A stretch of DNA of 39,780 nt from the NCBI GenBank assembly GCA_947053545.1, contig CAMRSY010000013.1, positions 1-39,780 on the forward strand. Direction: 5' to 3'. The notes beneath the pieces are model-generated. The model was not told the origin of the DNA, did no database searches, and worked only from the letters and a program-made list of their open reading frames with translations. Every line of letters starts with the position of its first letter. Position 1 is the stretch's first letter. The DNA comes from an uncultured Clostridia bacterium. Lineage in GTDB: Bacteria > Bacillota > Clostridia > Christensenellales > Borkfalkiaceae. Positions 32,028 to 39,780 of this stretch are shown piece by piece. A program made the translations under genes and the position numbers.

Positions 32028-33815
32028 TTATCCTTCAAACTGACTGTTATATAATTTGCTGTAAAAGCCGCCTTTAGCCATAAGCGCAGAGTGATTTCCC
32101 TGCTCTATAATATTGCCGTTGTTCATAACAAGTATAAGGTCGGCTTCCTTTATGGTTGATAGCCTGTGCGCGACTATAAAGCTTGTTCTGCCCTTCATAA
32201 GTTTCGCAAAGGCGTTTTGAATTTTAAGCTCGGTACGGGTATCTATCGAGCTGGTCGCCTCGTCTAAAATCAGCATAGGAGGCAGACACAGCATTATGCG
32301 CGTTATGCACAGAAGCTGTTTTTGCCCCTGCGACAGATTGCCGCCGTCTTCGCCTATAACCGTGTCATACCCGTCTTTCATCTGCATTATAAAGTTATGC
32401 ACGTGCGTTGCCTTTGCCGCGGCTATTATTTCTTCTTCGCTTGCTTCCGGCTTTCCTATAGTTATATTTTCGCGCACGGTACCGCTTTTAAGCCAGGTAT
32501 CCTGCAAAACCATTCCGTAGCTTTGCCGTATTGATTTGCGAGTAACGTTTAAAATTTCACGTCCGTCAACTTTAATTGAGCCGCCCTGCACGTCGTAAAA
32601 ACGCATAAGAAGGTTTATAAGCGTAGTTTTGCCGCAGCCTGTAGGACCGACTATGGCAATCCTCTGCCCCGCTTTCGCATTGATATTCAAACCGTTTATA
32701 AGCGGTTTATCGCTCTCGTACGAAAATTCTACGTTTTCGAACTCCACGTCGCCCTTTACGTTTTCAAGCGCTTTGGCGCCGTTCCGATCGGGCTTTTCGA
32801 CAGGCTCGTCGATAAGTTCGTAAATTCTGCCCGCACAGGCAATAGCATTTTGAAATTCGGTAACGACGCCCGAAATTTCGTTGAAAGGCTTTGTATACTG
32901 ATTGGAATAGCTTAATAAGGTTGTAAGCTTTCCCACCCCGAACGCAACCGGCAAAACCGAAGGATAAATAAGCGTTAGTGCGCCTGCAAGCGCCACGGCG
33001 GCGTAAACAACTGCGTTTACAAAGCGGGTACAGGGATTTGTAAGCGACGAAAAGAAAATAGACGACAGTGAAGCCTTTGTTAGATTTTCGTTAACCTCGT
33101 CGAATTTTACCTGATTTTCGTCCTCCCTGCCAAACGCCTGCACAACTTTCAGATTGCCTATCATTTCCTCGATAAACGCCGTTTGCTGTCCGCGTATTTC
33201 CGACGTTTTTCTGAACATCGAATAAGTGCGGCTGGCAATAAATTTTGCGACAAACAGCGAAAGCGGAGTTATAACAAACACGGCTAACGCGATTATCCAG
33301 TTGAAAACAAACATTAAAGCCAACGTACCGAAAATTGTAAGAATGCCTGAAAACAGTTGCGTAAAGCCCATTAAAAGTCCGTCGGCAAACTGGTCGACGT
33401 CGGCAATGCACCGCGAAACCACGTCGCCGTACGAATGACTGTCGATATATTTAAGCGGAAGATTTTGAATGTGCTTAAACGCCTGCGCCCTGATATCGCG
33501 CATAACGCCGTACACTATCTTGTTGTTGATAACGCTCATCAGCCACTGGAACACGGCCGTTGCCGCAATAATTGCGCCTATTGCGATAAGATAATAGCCT
33601 ATTACGGTAAAGTCGACGTTTCCCTTTTCTATAATACGGTCGATAGCGTTACCGAAAAGTATGGGCACAACCAGATTTCCCGCAACCGTAATAAGCGCCA
33701 GAAACAGAGACAGAACTATAGCGGGCGAATACTTTTTAAGTTGTTTTAATACGCGCTTTAAAGTTTGTGACTGGGGGCGACCCGAAGATTTAACCGCAGT
33801 ATTCCTTCTACTCAT
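32028..33815 (-). CDS. heterodimeric ABC exporter, subunit 2 (permease-ATPase fusion)
   Basis: A 595-aa type IV ABC exporter half: six membrane helices (residues 30-320) then an ATPase domain. Walker A is VGPTGCGKTT, Walker B MLILDEATSSID with the catalytic Glu present, and the signature is LSQGQ rather than LSGGQ. The variant signature with intact Glu marks the subunit that supplies the working Walker motifs in heterodimers of the YfiB/YfiC or TM287/288 type. It overlaps subunit 1 by ATGA and has a GGAGG SD. Drug or lipid export is the usual role; the substrate is not determinable. Confidence 0.9.
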   Translation of the reverse strand: MSRRNTAVKSSGRPQSQTLKRVLKQLKKYSPAIVLSLFLALITVAGNLVVPILFGNAIDRIIEKGNVDFTVIGYYLIAIGAIIAATAVFQWLMSVINNKIVYGVMRDIRAQAFKHIQNLPLKYIDSHSYGDVVSRCIADVDQFADGLLMGFTQLFSGILTIFGTLALMFVFNWIIALAVFVITPLSLFVAKFIASRTYSMFRKTSEIRGQQTAFIEEMIGNLKVVQAFGREDENQVKFDEVNENLTKASLSSIFFSSLTNPCTRFVNAVVYAAVALAGALTLIYPSVLPVAFGVGKLTTLLSYSNQYTKPFNEISGVVTEFQNAIACAGRIYELIDEPVEKPDRNGAKALENVKGDVEFENVEFSYESDKPLINGLNINAKAGQRIAIVGPTGCGKTTLINLLMRFYDVQGGSIKVDGREILNVTRKSIRQSYGMVLQDTWLKSGTVRENITIGKPEASEEEIIAAAKATHVHNFIMQMKDGYDTVIGEDGGNLSQGQKQLLCITRIMLCLPPMLILDEATSSIDTRTELKIQNAFAKLMKGRTSFIVAHRLSTIKEADLILVMNNGNIIEQGNHSALMAKGGFYSKLYNSQFEG

Positions 33816-35578
33816 ATCTCCGCCTCCTTAGCAGAATTTTCGCCTTCGGAATATTGCGACATATGAATTTCTCTGTAAACAGCGCAACTGTTTAAAAGCC
33901 TGTCGTGCGTGTCGCACCCGACAAGATTTCCGCCGTCCAACACCAAAATTTTATCGGCATTCCGCACCGAACTTGTGCGCTGCGAAACCAAAAATACCGT
34001 GGGGTTATAGTCAAGCGAACGCAGATTTTTGCGCAAGCGCGCGTCGGTAGCATAGTCTAGCGCGGACGCGCTGTCGTCCAAAATAAGAATTTCGGGCCTT
34101 TTTACCAAAGCCCTGGCAATAGTTAACCTTTGCCTCTGTCCGCCGGAAAAATTTTTACCGCCCTGCTCAACCTTTTCGTCAAGTCCGCCGGGCTTGTTGT
34201 TCACCACGTCCGCCGCGCAAGCCGCTTCGACCGCCGCCATTATTTCCGCGTCGGTAGCGTTTTCTTTACCCCACTTTAAATTTTCGCGGATTGTACCTTT
34301 AAAAAGCACCGCGCGCTGAGGGACAATACCGCAGCTTTCACGCAGCTTTTCGTCGCCCACCGCGTTTACATTTACTCCGTTTAAGGTAATTTTACCTTCG
34401 GTTGCGTCGTAAAAATGCGGAATTAAACTGACAAGAGTAGATTTTCCCGAGCCCGTACCGCCGATAACGCCTACCGTTTCGCCCCTGTTTACGGAAAACG
34501 AAATAGCGTTTAAAGCGTTTGAACCGCCGCCCGAATAGCGCATCGAAACGTTTTCGAATTTTATAAAACTGCCGCCGTCTTCCTTTACGTTGTCCGCCGC
34601 ATGTTTAAGCGTCGGTTGCATTTTTAAAATTTCATTAACTCTGCCGGCGCTGGCAAAACATTTTGTAACGGTTATTATAAGATTGGCAAGCTTTATTAGC
34701 TCAACCAAAATCTGAGACATATAGTTGTAAAGCGCAACAACCTGACCGCTTGTAAGCGACCCGTCGTATACCTTTGCCGCGCCGAAATAGATTAAAAGAA
34801 TTATTCCCACGTTTATAACCGCGTAGGTCAAGGGATTCATAAGCGCGGAAATGCCGCCCACGAATTTCTGCGATTTTGAAAGCGCGGTATTGCGACCGTC
34901 GAATTTTTTTATTTCGTCGTCCTCTTTGCAGAAAGCGCGCACCACGCGCGAGCCGACAAGAGTTTCCCTTGTCGCCTTTGTAACGCCGTCGAGCCTGCCC
35001 TGCGTTTTGCGGTACATAGGTATGGTTATAAGCATTATACCGAACACTACTGCAAACAGAACGGTGATTGTAACGGCGAAGACGCCGCCCGCCGTAACGT
35101 TTATTACAAACGCCATAATCAGCGCGCCGAATACTATAAACGGCGAACGCATAAACAGGCGCAACACCAAATTTACGCCCGTCTGCACCTGATTTACGTC
35201 GCTTGTCATTCGCGTAATCAAAGCCGACGTCCCCAGATTGTCTATTTCGTAATAACTAAGCGACTGTACTTTTTTAAACATATCGCTTCTTAGTTCTTTG
35301 GAAAATCCCACAGCCGCTTTTGCCGCGAAATACTGCGCGCACACTGCGCTTACAAGCCCTACTACGCCCAGCGCAACCAATATCAAACAAGCGTACGTTA
35401 CGTAACGCGCGCCTGCCGCGGTTGAAACGCCGCCCGCGTTAACAACGTTTATTTTATCGATTATCGAAGCCACGATTATGGGAATAAGTAGCTCGAAACT
35501 CGCCTCCAGCATTTTAAAAAGAGGCGCCAGAATACTCTGCAATTTATAATGCTTTAAATACACCAGCAAATCTTTCAT
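33812..35578 (-). CDS. heterodimeric ABC exporter, subunit 1 (permease-ATPase fusion)
   Basis: A 588-aa half-transporter starting at the ATG at 35578 (MKDLLVYLKHYK). A longer upstream frame exists but runs through the promoter and into the divergent gene, so I reject it. Six membrane helices precede the ATPase domain: Walker A GGTGSGKST, signature FSGGQ (intact), and Walker B ILILDDSASALD, where the catalytic Glu is replaced by Asp. That is the degenerate-site partner of subunit 2. It is first in the operon exporter 1-exporter 2-ABC-F-M50 protease. Its promoter leaves only about 3 nt of leader and no SD. Confidence 0.9.
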   Translation of the reverse strand: MKDLLVYLKHYKLQSILAPLFKMLEASFELLIPIIVASIIDKINVVNAGGVSTAAGARYVTYACLILVALGVVGLVSAVCAQYFAAKAAVGFSKELRSDMFKKVQSLSYYEIDNLGTSALITRMTSDVNQVQTGVNLVLRLFMRSPFIVFGALIMAFVINVTAGGVFAVTITVLFAVVFGIMLITIPMYRKTQGRLDGVTKATRETLVGSRVVRAFCKEDDEIKKFDGRNTALSKSQKFVGGISALMNPLTYAVINVGIILLIYFGAAKVYDGSLTSGQVVALYNYMSQILVELIKLANLIITVTKCFASAGRVNEILKMQPTLKHAADNVKEDGGSFIKFENVSMRYSGGGSNALNAISFSVNRGETVGVIGGTGSGKSTLVSLIPHFYDATEGKITLNGVNVNAVGDEKLRESCGIVPQRAVLFKGTIRENLKWGKENATDAEIMAAVEAACAADVVNNKPGGLDEKVEQGGKNFSGGQRQRLTIARALVKRPEILILDDSASALDYATDARLRKNLRSLDYNPTVFLVSQRTSSVRNADKILVLDGGNLVGCDTHDRLLNSCAVYREIHMSQYSEGENSAKEAEI

Positions 35579-35587
35579 TACAGTAAA

Positions 35588-35616
35588 ATTATACCAAACC
35601 TTATTATAAAAATCAA
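35588..35616 (-). promoter_or_regulatory. ABC exporter operon promoter, predicted leaderless transcript
   Basis: TTGATT (35616-35611), 17 bp, then TATAAT (35593-35588) on the minus strand. The -10 ends 9 nt before the ATG, so the expected 5' UTR is about 3 nt. Confidence 0.75.
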
Positions 35617-35654
35617 ACGCAAACAGTGCAATTTTGCATATTATTCCCAATAGC

Positions 35655-35683
35655 TTGCATTTATGAAACCGATCTGTTAAAAT
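35655..35683 (+). promoter_or_regulatory. RlmI-like gene promoter, predicted leaderless transcript
   Basis: TTGCAT (35655-35660), 17 bp, TAAAAT (35678-35683). The ATG at 35690 lies 6 nt after the -10, at the expected transcription start. The promoter is divergent from the ABC operon promoter, with 38 bp between the -35 boxes. Confidence 0.65.
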
Positions 35684-35689
35684 TCGGTT

Positions 35690-36859
35690 ATGTGTTACAG
35701 AATTTACTTGAAAAAGAACGAAGAAAAACGCATAATCGCGGGGCACAGCTGGGTGTACGCAAACGAAGTTGCGCGCATTGAGGGTAAAGATAAAAACGGT
35801 TCGCTTGCCTCGGTTTATTCCAACGACGGCAGATTTATCGGCAAGGGATACATAAATCACGCGTCCAAAATTTTAGTGCGCATTTTTATAAGAAACGACG
35901 GAGTTGACGACAAAGAATTTTATCTTGGCGCTATAAAGCGCGCCGCCGATTACAGAAAAAAACTGGGCTACGGCAACTGCTGCAGGCTGATATTTGCCGA
36001 GGCGGACAATCTGCCCGCTTTAATTGTAGACAAATACGGTGATTTTCTTGTAATGCAGTGTCTGTCGTTAGGTATAGATATGCGCAAAAAACTTATTTGC
36101 GAATGTCTTACAGAACTTTTTAACCCTAAAGGCATTTACGAGCGAAGCGACGTTGCAGTACGCAGGAAAGAGGGGTTAAATGAAATTAAAGGGCTTTTAT
36201 ACGGTGAAATTCCCAATTACTGCACTATTGAAGAAAACGGCTTAAAGATGCTTGTTGACGTGAAAAACGGGCAGAAAACAGGATATTTTTTAGACCAGAA
36301 GGAAAACAGACTGGCAGTACGGAAATACTGCGCGGACGCAGACGGGGTTTTAGACTGTTTTTGCAACAGCGGCGGGTTTTCGTTAAACGCGGCTACGGCG
36401 GCGAAAAGCGTTATTGCCTGCGACATATCCCCGCTTGCTTTAAAAAACGTTGATGATAACGCCCGCCTGAACGGCTTAAAAAACATTAAAACTTTGCAAG
36501 GCGACGCGTTTGAAATATTAAGAAATTTCCGTCGCGACAAAATAAAATTTGACACAGTAATTTTAGACCCTCCCGCCTTCTGCAAAACCGCCGACGAGAT
36601 CAAAGACGCATACCGCGGCTATAAAGATATTAATCTTACGGCAATGAAAATTGTAAAAAGCGGCGGATTTTTGATAACCTGCTCCTGCTCGCACTATATG
36701 ACGATGCCTCTTTTTGAAAAAATGCTTATCGAAGCGGCGCGCGAAAGCGGACGGAGAATCCGCAGCGTAGAGGTTAAAACACAGGCGCCCGACCACCCTT
36801 CGCTGCTGTGCGCCGAAGAAACTCAGTATCTTAAATTTTTTGTTTTACAGGTTGAATAA
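35690..36859 (+). CDS. 23S rRNA m5C methyltransferase, RlmI-like
   Basis: A 389-aa SAM-dependent enzyme. The N-terminal 75 residues are a PUA RNA-binding domain (GHSWVYANEVARIEG, followed by IGKGYIN). A second domain spans about 75-190. The Rossmann methyltransferase part has motif I VLDCFCNSGGFSLNAA (about 220-235), motif IV ILDPPAFCK (about 290-298) and CSCSHYM (about 327-333). This matches the RlmI class that modifies 23S rRNA C1962 in E. coli; site specificity is inferred from family. Monocistronic. Confidence 0.9.
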   Translation: MCYRIYLKKNEEKRIIAGHSWVYANEVARIEGKDKNGSLASVYSNDGRFIGKGYINHASKILVRIFIRNDGVDDKEFYLGAIKRAADYRKKLGYGNCCRLIFAEADNLPALIVDKYGDFLVMQCLSLGIDMRKKLICECLTELFNPKGIYERSDVAVRRKEGLNEIKGLLYGEIPNYCTIEENGLKMLVDVKNGQKTGYFLDQKENRLAVRKYCADADGVLDCFCNSGGFSLNAATAAKSVIACDISPLALKNVDDNARLNGLKNIKTLQGDAFEILRNFRRDKIKFDTVILDPPAFCKTADEIKDAYRGYKDINLTAMKIVKSGGFLITCSCSHYMTMPLFEKMLIEAARESGRRIRSVEVKTQAPDHPSLLCAEETQYLKFFVLQVE

Positions 36860-36886
36860 TAATTTTTTATACGTAATTTAAAATAT

Positions 36887-36920
36887 ATTAGAGAGCGGAA
36901 TTTATAAAATTAGAGAGCGG
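36887..36920. repeat. 12-bp direct repeat preceding the rlmI-like terminator
   Basis: ATTAGAGAGCGG occurs at 36887-36898 and again at 36909-36920, 10 bp apart. The second copy is the 5' arm of the terminator stem, and the first could pair with the same 3' arm, so alternative stems are possible. Confidence 0.7.
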
Positions 36921-36958
36921 CGCGGACAAATTGCCCACGCCCCTCTCTAATTTTTCTT
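36909..36958 (+). terminator. RlmI-like gene terminator
   Basis: ATTAGAGAG (36909-36917) pairs with CTCTCTAAT (36943-36951), with an inner GGCG/CGCC helix, followed by TTTTCTT. It is 49 nt after the stop. The stem is A/T-flanked on both sides, so it could also serve the convergent minus-strand aminopeptidase gene. Confidence 0.8.
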
Positions 36959-36973
36959 ATGGAATAGTTTAAA

Positions 36974-38200
36974 TCAAATGACCCAGTTGCCGTTTGCAAA
37001 AATTTGTATGCGCTTACCGCCGGCGGTAATTCCTACAATAGACATATCTTTGCTGCCTATCATAAAATCGACGTGAATCATCGAATTGTTTACACCAAGT
37101 TCGCGGCACTGCTCGTTTGTGTACTGTTCGTAATTTTCAAGACAGTTGTTGAAACCTCTTCCCAAAGCCAGATGACAACTGGCGTTTTCGTCGAACAGAG
37201 TATTGTAAAACAGAATGCCCGTGTTGTTGATGGGGCTGTCGTAGGCAATCAGCGCAACCTCGCCAAGATATGCCGCTCCCTCGTCCATGGCAATCATTTT
37301 TTCCAGAAGGTCCTCATTTTTTTCGGCGCCTACTTTTACAACTTTACCGTCCCTGAATTCCATCCAAAAATTTTCTATAAGTTTGCCCTGATAGGAAAGC
37401 GGTTTGGTTGCCACAACCTTACCTTCCGCTCTGCCGCGCATAGGCGTTGTAAACACCTCTTCCGTAGGAATATTAGGATTAAAATACACGTTTGCGCCAA
37501 GCGTAGTTTCGCCCCCGCCGCAAAATATGCCTTTCGGATTTAAGCCTACGGTAAAATCGGTACCGTCGGCAGACTTGTATTCCAGCCTGTCAAACCTGCA
37601 GTTATTCAAAAATTCGCACCTTTTAGCAAGAGTTTTATTGTGTTTATCCCACTCCGCTACAGGGTTTTCCGTCACGCGGGAGGTATACAATATGGCTTCC
37701 CACAGCTTTTCTATCGCCTCGCTTTCTGAAAGCAAAGGAAAAACCTTATGCGCCCACTCTTTGCCGGGAACCGCCGCTATGCACCACTGATATTTGTTTT
37801 CTATTGCGTCGCGGTAGGGCTTTATAATAGGATAACGCGCCATATTCGCCTTTGAAATTTTTTCGTTATCCGTGCCGCTGAGCCCGTCGGGGTCGTCGGA
37901 ATCCAGCCACAAAAGACAAGTTAAATTGTCTACGCGCGACTGCCATTCCGCCTTTTCGATATCCGTCACCTCCGATAAAGTTTCAAGCGAGCGGTGGATA
38001 TAATTAAGCTTTGTAACGGGCATATACGTCCACTTTACGGTTACGGCGGAAGCACCGAGTTTATAGCACTCCTCAACCACCATCGATACGAATTCAGGCT
38101 GGTCTAAACCGCACTGAATAAGCACTTTTTGCCCTTTTTGAACGTTAAGTCCGCTTCCCGCAATAAGGCGGGCATATTTAATAAGCCGAGATTTTTCCAT
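36974..38200 (-). CDS. M29-family aminopeptidase
   Basis: A 408-aa cytoplasmic metallopeptidase that removes N-terminal amino acids. The family metal ligands and catalytic residues are seen as EEVFTTP, DEGAAYLGEVAL, ASCHLALGRGF and MIHVDFMIGS in the C-terminal half, in the expected order. The N-terminal domain is complete (GLNVQKGQKVLIQCG). It starts one nucleotide after the stop of the preceding 74-aa gene. The best SD (AGGAGG) is about 15 nt upstream of the ATG, longer than ideal, so the gene may rely on coupling. Confidence 0.93.
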   Translation of the reverse strand: MEKSRLIKYARLIAGSGLNVQKGQKVLIQCGLDQPEFVSMVVEECYKLGASAVTVKWTYMPVTKLNYIHRSLETLSEVTDIEKAEWQSRVDNLTCLLWLDSDDPDGLSGTDNEKISKANMARYPIIKPYRDAIENKYQWCIAAVPGKEWAHKVFPLLSESEAIEKLWEAILYTSRVTENPVAEWDKHNKTLAKRCEFLNNCRFDRLEYKSADGTDFTVGLNPKGIFCGGGETTLGANVYFNPNIPTEEVFTTPMRGRAEGKVVATKPLSYQGKLIENFWMEFRDGKVVKVGAEKNEDLLEKMIAMDEGAAYLGEVALIAYDSPINNTGILFYNTLFDENASCHLALGRGFNNCLENYEQYTNEQCRELGVNNSMIHVDFMIGSKDMSIVGITAGGKRIQIFANGNWVI

Positions 38201-38201
38201 A

Positions 38202-38426
38202 TTATTTTTCGTGAGCCTCCTTTACTATCTGATACGCAACGGCTACAAGCTGTTCTTCGCTTGCCGCGGGATTTTGACCGATATACCACGTCATATCGTC
38301 AATCTGCGCGTCGTCTTCCAACACCATCATTATGGTAGCCATACTCTGTTTACTTACGCGGTGCGCGTACAGCGCAAAGCCGAGCGCTTTTTGCTTTTGG
38401 GAAAGTTCGTAATTTTTTTCAGCCAT
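38202..38426 (-). CDS. 74-aa conserved-looking hypothetical protein upstream of the aminopeptidase
   Basis: The start is taken at MAEKNYELSQ (38426); an ATG at 38444 adds six residues without support. The protein is soluble and predicted mostly helical (KQKALGFALYAHRVSKQSMA, later EEQLVAVAYQIVKEAHE) with an acidic centre. It has no known motif. It is co-transcribed with the M29 aminopeptidase, from which it is separated by one nucleotide, so a linked role is possible. I do not recognise the family. Confidence 0.7.
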   Translation of the reverse strand: MAEKNYELSQKQKALGFALYAHRVSKQSMATIMMVLEDDAQIDDMTWYIGQNPAASEEQLVAVAYQIVKEAHEK

Positions 38427-38532
38427 TGAATTTATACCCCGCAATCTGCTTTAATATAATATGATTTTACCACAATTATCCTTTTGGGTAAACAATTTTA
38501 AGACGGTTAAAAGAAAAATTAAACAGACCCGT

Positions 38533-38561
38533 TTGACATTACCGTTTTACAATAGTAAGAT
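38533..38561 (+). promoter_or_regulatory. promoter of the 377-aa membrane protein gene
   Basis: A perfect TTGACA (38533-38538), a 17-bp spacer and TAAGAT (38556-38561). An AGGAG SD lies 7 nt before the ATG at 38583, so here the mRNA has a normal short leader of about 15 nt. Confidence 0.75.
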
Positions 38562-38582
38562 TATATTAGTTAGGAGAGACTT

Positions 38583-39716
38583 ATGAAAAACAAAAAATTA
38601 CCTGTTATTATTTCCGCCTGTGTAACGCTTGCGCTTATCCTCGCCACGGTACTGTGCTTTTTGATTCCCGTAATTACAAACACGAAAAATTCCCCTTTAG
38701 AAATAAGCGAAAAACCTTCGTTTTCATACATAAACGACGGCATTTATTCGGGATATTATCTTAAGGGTAAAATTCGCAATAAATCGGACAAACTGGTAAA
38801 AATTAAAAATTACGGCGGGTTAAAAATTTATTTCGACGGCAGCGACGACGTTGCCGACAACTGGCTTGACGGCGACAATATTGTACCTTACATTTACCTT
38901 GAACCGAACGAAGAGTTCGACTTGCTGCAAGGCGGCTGGTATTTTCAATCGTCCGGCGTTGAAGTGAAAAAAATAACGGTTGAAATCGAAGGCAAAACGT
39001 ATGTGCTTTTAGGCAGCAAAATAAGCGGTTTACCTTCCAAACTGGGCTTTTTATTTACTCTGCTTGCTTTAACCGCGTTTATTGTTACGGTTGCATTTGC
39101 GGCAAACATAAAAAACGCAGCCAAGCGCGAAAAAGCCGTAAACGCCATGTGCGCCAATTTAGGCGCCGAGTTTACCATTATCCGCGGCGTAATTACCGAT
39201 AAAAGCGAAAGCAAAAAAGCCGCGGCAAAAACGGCTGGCTGGATGTTGGGAGCGACAGTCGGCGCTCTATTCGGCGGAATCGGTGTTTTTAAAGTTTATT
39301 CGGGTACCGCTCAAATAGATTTTATTATCAACGACAATTCAATGTACGCCATAAAAGGCATAGCCGTCCGCGAAAATCTGATACCGGTAACCAAGGAGAA
39401 TTATCCTGTTGAAAGCATTACCGTTAAAAAGAACAAAGTAATTATGCGTTGCGCGGATAACAAACAGAGCGTTATTCTGTTTGCCGACAAAAAATCAGGA
39501 TTAACTGCGGAAAAGATTTCGGAAATACTTAAAAATGTTTTAACAAAAGAAAACGATTTGCAGAAAATTGACAGCGAAGCGGTTGCAGCCGTTGCCGACG
39601 CTTTGATTGAAGACGATCCTTTCGATGATCTAAAACCTGTAGTTGACAAAACGAAAAATACAGACGGCGATTGCGGTTTAAAAGCCGAAAATAATGCGGA
39701 CGAAAACGGAAAATAA
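38583..39716 (+). CDS. membrane protein of unknown function
   Basis: A 377-aa protein with an N-terminal membrane segment (about 8-30), an extracellular beta-rich domain of about 120 residues, a second helix at about 155-178, and a Gly-rich hydrophobic stretch around 217-235. The cytoplasmic part after that has a beta-rich region (about 240-300) and an acidic disordered tail. The layout recalls the two other membrane proteins of unknown function in this window (1016-2041, 3739-4212), but I see no convincing sequence similarity. It has its own promoter, SD and terminator. The function is unknown. Confidence 0.8.
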   Translation: MKNKKLPVIISACVTLALILATVLCFLIPVITNTKNSPLEISEKPSFSYINDGIYSGYYLKGKIRNKSDKLVKIKNYGGLKIYFDGSDDVADNWLDGDNIVPYIYLEPNEEFDLLQGGWYFQSSGVEVKKITVEIEGKTYVLLGSKISGLPSKLGFLFTLLALTAFIVTVAFAANIKNAAKREKAVNAMCANLGAEFTIIRGVITDKSESKKAAAKTAGWMLGATVGALFGGIGVFKVYSGTAQIDFIINDNSMYAIKGIAVRENLIPVTKENYPVESITVKKNKVIMRCADNKQSVILFADKKSGLTAEKISEILKNVLTKENDLQKIDSEAVAAVADALIEDDPFDDLKPVVDKTKNTDGDCGLKAENNADENGK

Positions 39717-39735
39717 AAACTTTACAAATAATAAT

Positions 39736-39765
39736 CCACCCGCCTAGCGGGTGGTATTTCATTTT
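39736..39765 (+). terminator. terminator of the 377-aa membrane protein gene
   Basis: CCACCCGC (39736-39743) pairs with GCGGGTGG (39747-39754) around CTA, followed by TATTTCATTTT. A short GGGC-ATA-GCCC repeat begins just before the window edge. Confidence 0.85.
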
Positions 39766-39780
39766 CGGGCATAGCCCTAA

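Noticed and set aside
35579-35860. Upstream extension of ABC exporter subunit 1 giving a 682-aa frame
   Set aside because: It runs through the promoter and overlaps the divergent RlmI-like gene; the homologous sequence starts at MKDLLVYLKH (35578).
1-39780. CRISPR arrays, insertion sequences, prophage or defence genes
   Set aside because: No regularly spaced repeats, transposase, integrase or recognisable defence domain was found.

Overview
The window is a gene-dense chromosomal segment from a low-to-mid-GC Bacillota of the class Clostridia, probably an uncultured gut anaerobe. This rests on SpoVB-type flippase, class 1B PyrD/PyrK, ABC-F and heterodimeric ABC exporter genes of Firmicute type, AGGAGG-like ribosome binding sites and tight ATGA gene overlaps. 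No insertion sequence, prophage, integrase or CRISPR array is visible. The content is mostly core housekeeping genes with several genes of unknown function.

Left end (1-12650): a partial tRNA-Thr(CGT) on the minus strand and a secreted NodB-type polysaccharide deacetylase. A pyrimidine operon then runs leftward, pyrB-pyrC-pyrF-pyrK-[unknown membrane protein]-pyrD-pyrE. It has its own promoter and a leader carrying an intrinsic terminator and a short leader-peptide ORF, which suggests attenuation control. Upstream are a metallophosphoesterase, a conserved Cys-containing protein of unknown function, a small LysM protein, a SpoVB/MurJ-like flippase and a split TauE/SafE transporter encoded as two half-size genes.

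Middle (12650-24460): a 1405-residue surface-anchored protein with three beta-sandwich-like modules, a C-terminal membrane segment and an acidic tail. A 493-bp gene-free stretch full of inverted repeats follows, possibly a structured RNA or a micro-ORF. Next come an RsmF/NOL1-type rRNA methyltransferase, a DEDDh exonuclease fused to a BRCT-like domain, serS, and a divergent CtpE-like P-type ATPase with a long disordered N-terminus.

Right end (24460-39780): gyrB-gyrA on the minus strand, a 51-residue three-CxxC mini-protein, and an operon of a heterodimeric ABC exporter, an ABC-F ATPase and an M50-type membrane protease. A divergent RlmI-like rRNA methyltransferase, a 74-aa protein with an M29 aminopeptidase, and an unknown membrane protein complete the window.

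Two cross-cutting signals stand out. First, several unrelated genes have a good -10 hexamer only 6-9 nt before the ATG and no Shine-Dalgarno, which predicts leaderless mRNAs beside normal SD-led ones. Second, the pyr leader resembles the logic of enterobacterial pyrBI attenuation rather than the PyrR control usual in Firmicutes.
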